Assembly (NCBI RefSeq): GCF_000429445.1 | Contig: NZ_AUBW01000009.1 | Coordinates: 124,001 to 188,000, forward strand | Reading direction: 5' to 3' | Length of the DNA: 64,000 bases | Source: Algoriphagus terrigena DSM 22685 | GTDB taxonomy: Bacteria; Bacteroidota; Bacteroidia; Cytophagales; Cyclobacteriaceae | In this document: positions 36,302-44,498 of the stretch, piece after piece | How the letters are laid out: every line of letters begins with the position of its first letter | Numbering within the stretch: position 1 is the first letter of the stretch | The notes under the pieces: model-generated | Seen by the model: the letters and a program-made list of their open reading frames with translations, nothing else | Databases searched by the model: none | Told to the model about the DNA's origin: nothing | Program-made: the position numbers and the translations under genes

Positions 36302-38665
36302 TCACTCCGACTTGATCGCCTGCACGGGGTTGGATCGTGCAGCACCTAATGACTGCAAACAAACCGTCAGCAGCGCAATCCCCAAGATCAGTCCAGCCGA
36401 CAGCGGGATAAACCACCATTCGAACCCGATCTTGTATTCATAGCCCGAAAGCCAATCCTGCATCAACCAGAAAGCTATCCCAGACCCAATCACCACCGAC
36501 AGAAGTACAATCAGGATAAACTCGCGGTTGATCACCTGAAGTATGGACAAGGTGGAAGCGCCAAGGACTTTGCGGATGCCGATTTCTTTGGTCTTTTGCT
36601 CTGCAATATGTGCCGACAGCCCCAATAGTCCGAGACAGGAAATCAGAATCGTCAGGATGCTGAAGTACTGCGCCAGATCTCTCAGACGCACATCTTCCTG
36701 ATACATCCTCGCGTAGTTTTCGTCCATAAAGCTGTAATCAAACGGAAACTCGGGATTTAGCCGCTGGGCGGTGGATTCAAGGAAAGCGACCGTCTCGCGG
36801 ATCTTACCGGTATTTACTTTTACATACCCTTGATATGTATTGTCCGGATCCAATAGGAAAATCGCCGGCGCTACGTTCTGACGGAAACTCTCGAAATGAA
36901 AGTCCTTGACCACCCCGGTGATCGAGCGCTCCACATCCCACATGTTGAAAAACTCGCTTCCCTCATGATCCTGCTGCATCAGTTGGTAGGCCGTCTCATT
37001 TAATATCGCTCCGGTGATCGAATCGGCTCCGTTGGCCCGGTCAAAATCCCTCCCCTTCATCAGCTTGATCCCAGAAGCTTCCAAAAAGTCATAGTCCACT
37101 CGAATCACCTCAAAGAGGGCTGAATTTTCCGGGTCTTTTCCTTCCCAGGATACGCCGCCGGTGTTCGAATTTCTTCCCTCAAAACCGAAGGAGGACCGGC
37201 TCACCGCAAGAATATCTTCATTTTGCTCCAGCTCAGTCTTGAAGACGTCAAACCGATCCATCAGTTCGCCCTCCAGCGTGATCTGGATCAGCTGATCTTT
37301 GGCGTAGCCCAAATCCTGATTCATCGCAAAGCTGATCTGCTGATAGACCACCAGCGTGGAAACGATCAGGATGGTCGCCAGGATAAACTGAAAAAGTACC
37401 AGCGCCTTCCGCGCGATGACGACTCCCTTTCCGGCTTTGGTAAAGGAGCGGAATACCGAAACGACTTTGGTCGCCGAGAGGTAAAATGCCGGATAGCTCC
37501 CTGCCACCAGTCCTGTGATCAGGAGTACGATCATCAGCTGTAGCCAGAATATCCCGGATAAAAACGGCACCGACATCTCCTTTCCCGTGAGGGTATTGAA
37601 GACCGGCAAGGTCACTGCCACCAGAATCACTGCCAGAAAAGCCGCAAACAAACTAATCAAGATCGACTCGCTGAGAAACTGGAGCACCAACGACTGCTTA
37701 TCCGCTCCGGCCACTTTTCGGACTCCAACTTCCTTCGCACGCTTTTGCGACTTGGCTGTACTGAGATTCATGAAGTTGATACAGGCGATGATCAAAACGA
37801 ATATCCCGATCATGGCAAACAGCTTCACATTCTTAATCCTGCCCTCGACCGGCTGCCCGTCTTTCCACTGACCATACAGATAAAGATCGCCGAGTGGATA
37901 GGCAAACAATTCGACGTTGGAGTCTTCATTTCGCTCAGCGATGTACTTGGCGATACTTTTTGAGAAAGCTTCCCCGTCGGTTCCTTCACGCAACTTCACG
38001 ATCGTGCTTGGACCGTTGTTTCCCCATTCGCTGAGCCAGTCATTTTCGGCATAGAAAACCGAATAGGGCAAGATATATTCAAACTTCAGCGAGGAGCTTT
38101 TGGGCAAGTCCTTCAATACGCCCTGGACGATGAAGTTTTTGGAACCCGTCCCTTGACGGATCTCCACATCTTCACCGACGACATCTGTCCTTCCAAAGAG
38201 AGAAATGGCTCCTTTTTCGGTCAGCACCACATGGTTATTCTCTGTCAGCATGCGGTCCCGATCGCCCTGAAGCGCTTCGTATTGGTAGATTTTCAGCAAA
38301 TCTGGCATCGCATAGATCCCGTCGAGTCTGATTCGCTTATCACCCTGGACAAAAAGTTGGGTTTGGTTCCAGGTATAGGTCGAGGCATATTCTACCTCGG
38401 AGAGGGTCTCCTTCATGCTCTCCGCCAGGATTCCCGGAGTTGAGTTGGTAGTGAAAATATCTGCACCATAAGACTGGTGCTCCATCACCCGATAGATCCG
38501 GTCCAGGTCCGTAAATTCCCGGTTCACTGTAAACTCAGAATCCACCCAAAGCCCGATCAGAATCGCAGCCCAAAGCCCCAAGGTCAATCCAAAGAGGTTG
38601 ATGAAAAAGGTGAGTTTGTGCTTGGCAAAGCCTCGAAGCGCGATTTTCAGATAGTTTTTGAGCAT
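36302..38665 (-). CDS. FtsX/MacB-type ABC transporter permease (P10)
   Basis: 787 aa. First FtsX block: ACINFMNLSTAKSQKRAKE then VGVRKVAGADK. C-terminal block: SCLGLLGLSAHIAEQKT and KEIGIRKVLGAS. The tail is VQAIKSE. Length and first-domain pattern group it with P1. It lies 183 bp after P11 with no control motif in between, so it should be read from the P11 promoter. The substrate is unknown. Confidence 0.9.
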   Translation of the reverse strand: MLKNYLKIALRGFAKHKLTFFINLFGLTLGLWAAILIGLWVDSEFTVNREFTDLDRIYRVMEHQSYGADIFTTNSTPGILAESMKETLSEVEYASTYTWNQTQLFVQGDKRIRLDGIYAMPDLLKIYQYEALQGDRDRMLTENNHVVLTEKGAISLFGRTDVVGEDVEIRQGTGSKNFIVQGVLKDLPKSSSLKFEYILPYSVFYAENDWLSEWGNNGPSTIVKLREGTDGEAFSKSIAKYIAERNEDSNVELFAYPLGDLYLYGQWKDGQPVEGRIKNVKLFAMIGIFVLIIACINFMNLSTAKSQKRAKEVGVRKVAGADKQSLVLQFLSESILISLFAAFLAVILVAVTLPVFNTLTGKEMSVPFLSGIFWLQLMIVLLITGLVAGSYPAFYLSATKVVSVFRSFTKAGKGVVIARKALVLFQFILATILIVSTLVVYQQISFAMNQDLGYAKDQLIQITLEGELMDRFDVFKTELEQNEDILAVSRSSFGFEGRNSNTGGVSWEGKDPENSALFEVIRVDYDFLEASGIKLMKGRDFDRANGADSITGAILNETAYQLMQQDHEGSEFFNMWDVERSITGVVKDFHFESFRQNVAPAIFLLDPDNTYQGYVKVNTGKIRETVAFLESTAQRLNPEFPFDYSFMDENYARMYQEDVRLRDLAQYFSILTILISCLGLLGLSAHIAEQKTKEIGIRKVLGASTLSILQVINREFILIVLLSVVIGSGIAFWLMQDWLSGYEYKIGFEWWFIPLSAGLILGIALLTVCLQSLGAARSNPVQAIKSE

Positions 38666-38848
38666 GGCTTAGGAGATGAAAACTGGAAAATTGTCTATGT
38701 GGTCTTAAAGTGGGAAAGCGCTTTCAGGACTTTTCAGAAACGGATTGCTTCGTGCCTACCGATGACGAAACACTTAAGTCTCCGGTCTCGATTCTAGGCT
38801 CTCGTTTACAGATACTTTGTACTTTGTACTCGATACTTTGTACTCCTT

Positions 38849-41305
38849 TCACTCACTTTTCAGCGAATTGACCGGATTAGAAGTCGCTGCTTTCACAGAC
38901 TGGAAGCTGATCGTGGCAAGCGCGATCACGAAGGCAAAAAGCCCAGCCGCTACGAATACAGCCCAGCCGATTTCGGTTCGGAACTCATATTCTTGAAGCC
39001 AGCTACTGACCGCCCACCAAGCCAAAGGAGTGGCGATCACAAAAGCGATCAGCACCAGTTTGGTAAACTCTTTGGAGAGCAACACTACAATGTTTCCGAC
39101 GCTGGAGCCCAACACTTTTCGGATGCCGATTTCCTTGGTTCTTTGCTCCGCTGTGAAAGCTGCCAAAGCGAAAAGTCCCAAACAGGCGATCAGAATCGCA
39201 AAGCCGGCAAAAATCCCGAAGACTTTTCCCAACCTTACCTCCGAGGCATACATATTCCCAAACCGGTCATCCAAGAATGAATAAGTGAATGGCTGTCCGG
39301 GCGCAAAGCGGTTCCAGGTAGTTTCGAGATGTGCGATCACAGCTTCGGTGTCCTGCGAATTAAACCGGAAGGAAGCAATCCCAGTCGGCTCTTCGCTCAA
39401 GAAGATCATCATCGCTCCGATGTTTTCTTTCAGCGATTCAAAATGAAAATTCTCCACGACGCCGACGACTGTCCGGTAGTCAGTGGATTCCATGTTTAAT
39501 TTCTCTCCATCCGAAAGCGTATAGATCTTTTGCCCAATTGGGTTTCCTTCAAAGTTCAGATTTCGAACCGCAGTTTCATTGAGGATGACGCCACTGGAAT
39601 CGGAAGGGAAATCCAAGGAAAAATCCCTGCCATCGATGACATTCATTCCGAGGGTTTTGATGTAGTCGTAGTCCACTTCCCAGTTTTGCATGCTGACCAA
39701 ATTTTCGGTCTGCTTGGGATCTTTGCCCTCAGCCCACCACGGTGAGTCGCTTCTCCAGGTGCCGGAGACCGGTAGGAAACCGGTCAGTGTACCACTTTCC
39801 ATCATCGTATTTTTCAGTACCTCGTCTTTGAAAGCCTGTTTATTATCCTGCAATGCATAGACATCATCCACGGTAATGATCTGCTCCTTATTAAATCCAA
39901 TCTTCTTGTTTTGGATGTAGTCCAGCTGCTTGAACACCATCATCGTCGCGATGATCAGGATGATGGACACGGAGAACTGAAACACCACCAGCGAGCTTCG
40001 GATCATGCCGCTCCGCATTCCCAGTGACACTTTCCCCTTCAAGATCTCAATCGGCTTGAATCCGGAGAGGTAGAATGCCGGGTAAATACCCGCCAAGATA
40101 CCCGTGACTCCAGCTCCCAAAAGGAGAATCCCGTAAAATGTCCACTGGGAAAACGGGATGCTCAGGCTTCGGTCTGCCAAGTCGTTGAACACCGGCAGAG
40201 CCAATGCGACCGCTGGGATAGCCAGAAGAAATGCGACGCTGCTGATCACCATTGACTCCAGCAAAAACTGGCGGATCAGATGAAACTTGAAGGAACCCAT
40301 CACCTTTCGGATACCTACTTCTTTGGCTCTGTTGGCGGAGCGGGCAGTAGACAGGTTCATGAAATTGATACAGGCGATCACCAGGATAAACAGCGCAATG
40401 GCCACGAAAAGATAAACGTAAGTGATGTTAAAGTTGGGCTCAAACTCTCCGAGCAAGTCACTCTTCAGGTGAATATCCAAGAGTGGCTGCAGGCTAAGCT
40501 CCAATTTGCCCCCACTGCTTGCGAGTGTTTCCAAACCGGCACCTTCACCAAATACCTGGGCGATTTCCGGCTCGATGTGCTTTTTGATGAGACTGGCAAA
40601 CTTTGCTTCCCGATCTGCCGCAGTGGAACCCTCCCTGAGCAGCAGATAGGTCTGGAAATTATTACTCAGCCAGACGATCCGCTTGGCTTCATCCAATCCC
40701 GCCGCAGCAAGTAAAAAGTCAAAATGAAAGTGAGTGTTTACGGGGATGTCTTCATATACAGCCGTGATGCGAAACTCCTGGTCGTGATCAAGGATCAGCG
40801 ATTTGCCAACAGCCTCCTGCCCTGGAAAGTACTTGTCAGCAGCTTTTCGGCTGATTGCCATGGTGTTGGGTTCCGTCAGGGCTCCGTCTGCACTTCCCTG
40901 CACGACGGGGATATCAAAGACTTTGAAGAAATCCTTGCCAGCCCAGATGACCCCGTCTTCCTTGATGTTATCGCTTTCGTTTTGCTTTCTTACCAGATAA
41001 GATCCACGGGACCGGAAATGAACGGCAGCTTCCACTTCGGGAAAATCCTCCGGAAGGACCTCAGCCATCGGCGCGGGAGCTAGCACCATATCCCAATGGT
41101 TGCCACCAAAGATGATGTCACTGTGCACACGATAGATTCGCTCGGCATTAGCAAAATGCCGGTCGTAGGAAATCTCATTGACCACAAAAAGGGAGATGAT
41201 CATGCAGACCGCCACCCCGACCGACAGACCAAGGATATTGATCAGCGAGTAGAATTTGTGTTTTTTAAGATTCCTTAATGCAATGAGGAGGTGGTTTTTC
41301 AGCAT
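38849..41305 (-). CDS. FtsX/MacB-type ABC transporter permease (P11)
   Basis: 818 aa, the permease closest to the ATPase gene. First FtsX block: ACINFMNLSTARSANRAKE then VGIRKVMGSFK. C-terminal block: ACLGLFALAAFTAEQRT and KEIGIRKVLGSS. The tail is VNSLKSE. It is the likely cognate partner of the ATPase at 41629-42327 by position, but a terminator and a fresh sigma-54-like promoter separate the two. It resembles P2 in length and C-terminal motif. The substrate is unknown. Confidence 0.9.
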   Translation of the reverse strand: MLKNHLLIALRNLKKHKFYSLINILGLSVGVAVCMIISLFVVNEISYDRHFANAERIYRVHSDIIFGGNHWDMVLAPAPMAEVLPEDFPEVEAAVHFRSRGSYLVRKQNESDNIKEDGVIWAGKDFFKVFDIPVVQGSADGALTEPNTMAISRKAADKYFPGQEAVGKSLILDHDQEFRITAVYEDIPVNTHFHFDFLLAAAGLDEAKRIVWLSNNFQTYLLLREGSTAADREAKFASLIKKHIEPEIAQVFGEGAGLETLASSGGKLELSLQPLLDIHLKSDLLGEFEPNFNITYVYLFVAIALFILVIACINFMNLSTARSANRAKEVGIRKVMGSFKFHLIRQFLLESMVISSVAFLLAIPAVALALPVFNDLADRSLSIPFSQWTFYGILLLGAGVTGILAGIYPAFYLSGFKPIEILKGKVSLGMRSGMIRSSLVVFQFSVSIILIIATMMVFKQLDYIQNKKIGFNKEQIITVDDVYALQDNKQAFKDEVLKNTMMESGTLTGFLPVSGTWRSDSPWWAEGKDPKQTENLVSMQNWEVDYDYIKTLGMNVIDGRDFSLDFPSDSSGVILNETAVRNLNFEGNPIGQKIYTLSDGEKLNMESTDYRTVVGVVENFHFESLKENIGAMMIFLSEEPTGIASFRFNSQDTEAVIAHLETTWNRFAPGQPFTYSFLDDRFGNMYASEVRLGKVFGIFAGFAILIACLGLFALAAFTAEQRTKEIGIRKVLGSSVGNIVVLLSKEFTKLVLIAFVIATPLAWWAVSSWLQEYEFRTEIGWAVFVAAGLFAFVIALATISFQSVKAATSNPVNSLKSE

Positions 41306-41384
41306 AGTCGGCAGGATAAAAATCGGATGGAAAAAGAGGTTGGTTTAGATTTCAACAGAGAGATGCGTGTTGTGGTCAAATGGT

Positions 41385-41488
41385 TGCATAGAAAGTGCCA
41401 GCACACAAAAAAAGGTCTGAGAGTCGCTCCCAGGCCTTTTTCGTTTTTTGGCTCTGTCCGCCAAGGGACTGTTTGTTCGCTGGCGGGC
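41385..41488 (-). promoter_or_regulatory. sigma-54 promoter and upstream activator site for P11-P10
   Basis: The best sigma-54 match in the window: at 41385-41400, read on the minus strand, TGGCACTTTCTATGCA has the complete -24 TGGCAC and a -12 TGCA at the canonical spacing. The activator site at 41465-41488 is GGGAC-N5-GTTCG-N4-CGGGC on the plus strand, with one base less in the first gap than the other six copies. The two parts are 65 bp apart. The predicted leader before the P11 ATG is about 70 nt. The ATPase terminator lies between the two parts. Confidence 0.8.
41407..41441 (-). terminator. rho-independent terminator after the ATPase gene
   Basis: On the minus strand, AAAAAGGCCTG and its partner CAGACCTTTTTTT enclose a small loop and end in a run of seven T. 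It lies about 190 bp past the ATPase stop. The stem is inside the P11 control region, between the activator site and the promoter. Confidence 0.75.
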
Positions 41489-41628
41489 GGTTTTTTTTTT
41501 AGTAGGCAGTTGCAGTGGCCAGTGGGCAGCTGCGATGGTAAGGATTGTTGAGGAAGGGAAAAAACAAAAAATGGCCGATGCCGCATGATCAATCGAATCA
41601 TCCAACATCGGTCATCAAGCATCCCGCA

Positions 41629-42327
41629 TTAAACGTGAAACTGCTCCCGGATATTCTCCGTCACTACTTTGCCATCGAACACGTTGATGATTCGGTGGGC
41701 GTAGTTTGCATCATGCGGAGAGTGCGTTACCATCACGATGGTAGTCCCTTCGTTGTTGAGTTCTTCCAAGAGACGCATCACTTCTTCACCGTTAGTTGAA
41801 TCCAAGTTACCGGTAGGTTCATCGGCGAGGATCACGGAAGGCTTGGCGACGATTGCTCGGGCGATCGCCACACGCTGCTGCTGACCACCTGACAGCTGCT
41901 GAGGGAAGTGGTTTCTTCGGTGCATGATGTTCATGCGGGTCAGTACTTCTTCCACTTTTTTCTTCCGCTCATCTGAAGGAACCTTGAGGTAAAGAAGCGG
42001 GAGCTCCACGTTTTCAAACACAGTCAGCTCATCGATCAGGTTGAATGATTGGAACACAAAGCCAATGTTGCCCTTTCTCAAAGCAGATCTTTGGCGCTCC
42101 GAAAACTTGGCAACTTCCTGATCCAGGAAAAAATATTCTCCACCATCCGGATTGTCCAAGAGCCCGATGATATTCAGCAGGGTGGATTTACCACAGCCTG
42201 AAGGGCCCATGATGGCGACAAATTCGCCTTTCTTGATTTCAATTTGGATTCCATCCAAAGCGGTGGTTTCTACTTCCTCAGTAGCATACATCTTTCTGAG
42301 GGCGACGGTTTTGATTACGTTTTGCAT
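41629..42327 (-). CDS. ABC transporter ATP-binding protein (LolD/MacB type)
   Basis: 232 aa, the only ABC ATPase in the window. Walker [10 protein letters not shown] at 41-49, Q-loop Gln93, signature LSGGQQQR at 145-152, Walker B VILADE at 165-170, D-loop NLDS at 174-177, H-loop His202. Length and sequence fit the ATPase that pairs with FtsX/MacB permeases (LolD/MacB N-domain class). It is cytoplasmic, binding the inner-membrane permeases. It follows the adaptor gene, with a small four-helix-bundle gene between. By inference it powers all eleven permeases, unless others are encoded elsewhere. Confidence 0.95.
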   Translation of the reverse strand: MQNVIKTVALRKMYATEEVETTALDGIQIEIKKGEFVAIMGPSGCGKSTLLNIIGLLDNPDGGEYFFLDQEVAKFSERQRSALRKGNIGFVFQSFNLIDELTVFENVELPLLYLKVPSDERKKKVEEVLTRMNIMHRRNHFPQQLSGGQQQRVAIARAIVAKPSVILADEPTGNLDSTNGEEVMRLLEELNNEGTTIVMVTHSPHDANYAHRIINVFDGKVVTENIREQFHV

Positions 42328-42400
42328 AAGTTGTTAGATGTTTGATGATGGGTGTTGGATGTCCGAAACCGGAATTCCAAATTCTGATTAGTGTTAGTTG

Positions 42401-42772
42401 TTAGTTTATTTTTGATTTAAAGGCGAGCATCATATTCATTAAGTGGAATGCCTCTTTATATAATTTTTCAAATTGTAATTCGTCAATGTAGAACCTTCTT
42501 TTAGCCTTGTGAAGGCAGGTAACTACTTCGGCTAAAGATCTTATCGCATAATTCAAAAACCTTTTAAACTCCAAGGACGACTGTTCGATAGAACCTTCAG
42601 AAATGTTTAATGCAATGGAATCTGTCGCTCTTCTGATTTGAGAAACAAGGTTGTATAGCTCTTCCTTAGGAAAAGAAGAACTCGTCTTGAATATGTCCTC
42701 ACCAAAGTCCATGGCCTTTTGCCATATCTGAAGTTTCTCAAATTTAAACTCCGGCTCGTATTTTCCCTCCAT
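42401..42772 (-). CDS. four-helix-bundle protein (S23/IVP family)
   Basis: 123 aa from the ATG at 42772; an upstream TTG at 42799 is less likely because the family begins close to 'FEKLQIWQKAMDF'. The protein has the S23/23S-rRNA intervening-sequence-type four-helix-bundle pattern: WQKAMDFGEDIF, then LVSQIRRATDSIALNISEGS, then FKRFLNYAIRSLAEV, then the final LHKAKRRFYI helix. The family is widespread and often found as lone mobile-looking genes; its role is unknown. Here it sits between the adaptor and ATPase genes, splitting what is normally a tight pair. Confidence 0.8.
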   Translation of the reverse strand: MEGKYEPEFKFEKLQIWQKAMDFGEDIFKTSSSFPKEELYNLVSQIRRATDSIALNISEGSIEQSSLEFKRFLNYAIRSLAEVVTCLHKAKRRFYIDELQFEKLYKEAFHLMNMMLAFKSKIN

Positions 42773-42858
42773 ATCTCTAGCAGCTATTTGTAATATCAAA
42801 GCGAGCCATTAGCTTCTCAGCCCACATCCAGCACCCAGCATCTGGCATCTGGCGCCCA

Positions 42859-44112
42859 TCATTTTAGCTCTAGAATTTCGTTGGTACCAAAGTTCTCGTA
42901 GCCGCTGACAATGACTTTTTCACCCTCAGTCAGACCTTCAAGAACTTCATAGAATTCCGGATTCTTTCTACCCAAGCGGATGTTGCGCTTTTCTGCTACA
43001 CCCGTCGTTGGATTAACTACAAAGACCCAGTTTCCTCCGGTATCTTTGAAGAATCCACCGGTTGGCAGGAGAAGGCTGGTTTCTTTTTGACCCAGTTCCA
43101 GACGGATTCTGACACTCTGCCCGCGGCGGATTCCCTCAGGACTCTCTCCGGTGAACACCATGTCTACCTCAAAGCGGCTGTTGGTAATAGTAGGATAGCT
43201 TTTGCTGATCTCCAACTCGTGATCCTTACCACTCAGTGTAAACTTGCCTCGTAGTCCGACGCTGATCCTCGGAAGATAAAGTTCATCGATTGGCACCCTG
43301 ACTTTAAACTCATCCAGGATATCTATCTGTCCATAGCGCTGACCTGGGTTGATCGCCTGCCCTATCTCAAGTTGATCCGGAGTGGCTAGCTGACCCGCAA
43401 TCGGTGCTGTGATGACCAGGTTATTCAGGATATTTCCAACTCCGTTCAGCGAAGCATTCATCCTGCCTTCAGACTGGCGAAGTTGCGTCAGCTGATAGGA
43501 CCTTGCCATCGAATCACTCTTATAGGACTTATAGGTCAACTCCTTTCTTTTCAGGTTGTACTCGTATTGCTCCTTCACTTCTTCAAATTCCCGGTCAGAG
43601 ACCAACTTCTTCGAGTGAAGCTCTTTGAATCTTTTATACTGAGGCTCGAGCAAGCTAATTTGATAATCTATCTCTGCCAGCTGACCCAACTGCACCAAGT
43701 CATTTTGATCCAAGAAAAGGCGGGTCTGTCTGAGGTTGTTGATTTGTTCGTAGAGCATCGTCTCGCGCTGCATCACGTCCAGTTGAAGGTTGGAGTTGTT
43801 GAGAACTAGGATGGTGTCTCCTTTTTTCAGCAGAGCTCCTGATTCACGCACGACCTGGTCTACCACTCCCCCTTCGATCGCGTCCAGATAGACGGTTCGG
43901 GAGGGCTCGATCTGTCCAGACACGAGGATGTAATCGGTAAACTCCCCTTTGGAAACTGTTGCGATGCTCAATCGTTCCTGATCAACATTCATCGTGGATC
44001 TGTGGTCTGCAAATCCGATCTGGTAAATAATTCCCCCCAATAAAACGGCGCCACCGGCTACGGCAGCGATTCTTCGGAGAGTCCAGGTTTTCTTTTCTAT
44101 TTTTCTATCCAT
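42859..44112 (-). CDS. HlyD/MacA-family periplasmic adaptor subunit
   Basis: 417 aa from the ATG at 44112 (MDRKIEKKTW); a longer frame to 44169 would start inside the promoter and is rejected. An N-terminal TM helix lies at about 13-35 (IAAVAGGAVLLGGIIYQIGF), then a beta-barrel/lipoyl half, a long helical hairpin around 110-210 (coiled coil), the second lipoyl half and a C-terminal barrel ending in VIVSGYENFGTNEILELK. This is the membrane-fusion protein that would join the inner-membrane permeases to an outer-membrane exit duct. No TolC-like gene lies in the window. It is the first gene of the unit adaptor-four-helix-ATPase. Confidence 0.9.
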   Translation of the reverse strand: MDRKIEKKTWTLRRIAAVAGGAVLLGGIIYQIGFADHRSTMNVDQERLSIATVSKGEFTDYILVSGQIEPSRTVYLDAIEGGVVDQVVRESGALLKKGDTILVLNNSNLQLDVMQRETMLYEQINNLRQTRLFLDQNDLVQLGQLAEIDYQISLLEPQYKRFKELHSKKLVSDREFEEVKEQYEYNLKRKELTYKSYKSDSMARSYQLTQLRQSEGRMNASLNGVGNILNNLVITAPIAGQLATPDQLEIGQAINPGQRYGQIDILDEFKVRVPIDELYLPRISVGLRGKFTLSGKDHELEISKSYPTITNSRFEVDMVFTGESPEGIRRGQSVRIRLELGQKETSLLLPTGGFFKDTGGNWVFVVNPTTGVAEKRNIRLGRKNPEFYEVLEGLTEGEKVIVSGYENFGTNEILELK

Positions 44113-44498
44113 TGTGTGAAAATGCCATTCTCGGCTCGTCCTCCATGTGCCAAAGGTTGTGCCATGCAAAAAATTGCCTCAGGGCACTCCAAAACAGCAT
44201 TTGCAGAAAATGCAGTTTTCGACTCTCGAACATTTTCGTCCGCCACCGAACAAAAGTGAATCAAAGACGGTTTTTTCTTCCTACCTTCTTCAAGGAAAAG
44301 TTGAAGCCAAAAACTGCTCAAATCGTCCGAAAATGGCACTTTTTGGTCGAATTCTACAAGTACAAAAAAGCGGCAAACTTTTGGAAAGAAGGGAGACAGA
44401 AGATGATCTAGCTTCGAGTAGGGTTTTGCCACCTCGTTCTCCGATCTGCCGTCTTTCAACTTTTCAACAAACAGCAAAAAACATAACCGCCTTTATTC
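44113..44498. other. divergent regulatory region between adaptor and response-regulator genes
   Basis: 386 bases separating the minus-strand transporter genes from the plus-strand regulator genes. It holds the adaptor control region (44149-44251). On the plus strand, TGGCAC at 44334-44339 lies 165 nt before the regulator ATG but lacks a -12 element at the right spacing, so I do not call it a promoter. The activator site at 44227-44251 could serve both directions. Confidence 0.55.
44149..44251 (-). promoter_or_regulatory. sigma-54-like promoter and upstream activator site for adaptor and ATPase
   Basis: The activator site at 44227-44251 is CGAAC-N6-GTCCG-N4-CGAAC on the plus strand. The promoter element at 44149-44164, read on the minus strand, is TGGCACAACCTTTGGC: complete -24 box, TTG at the -12 position, with G replacing the final C. 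The two parts are 63 bp apart. The predicted start at about 44138 gives a 26-nt leader, a natural distance for the ATG at 44112. Confidence 0.7.

Noticed and set aside
44334-44349. Plus-strand TGGCAC as a sigma-54 promoter for the response-regulator gene
   Set aside because: The G that should lie 12 bases after the first G is missing (the GG comes two bases early), and no activator site lies at the usual 60-65 bp.
44097-44477. 126-codon minus-strand ORF covering the adaptor promoter
   Set aside because: It overlaps the sigma-54-like promoter and activator site and the adaptor start; the translation is not protein-like and has no family.
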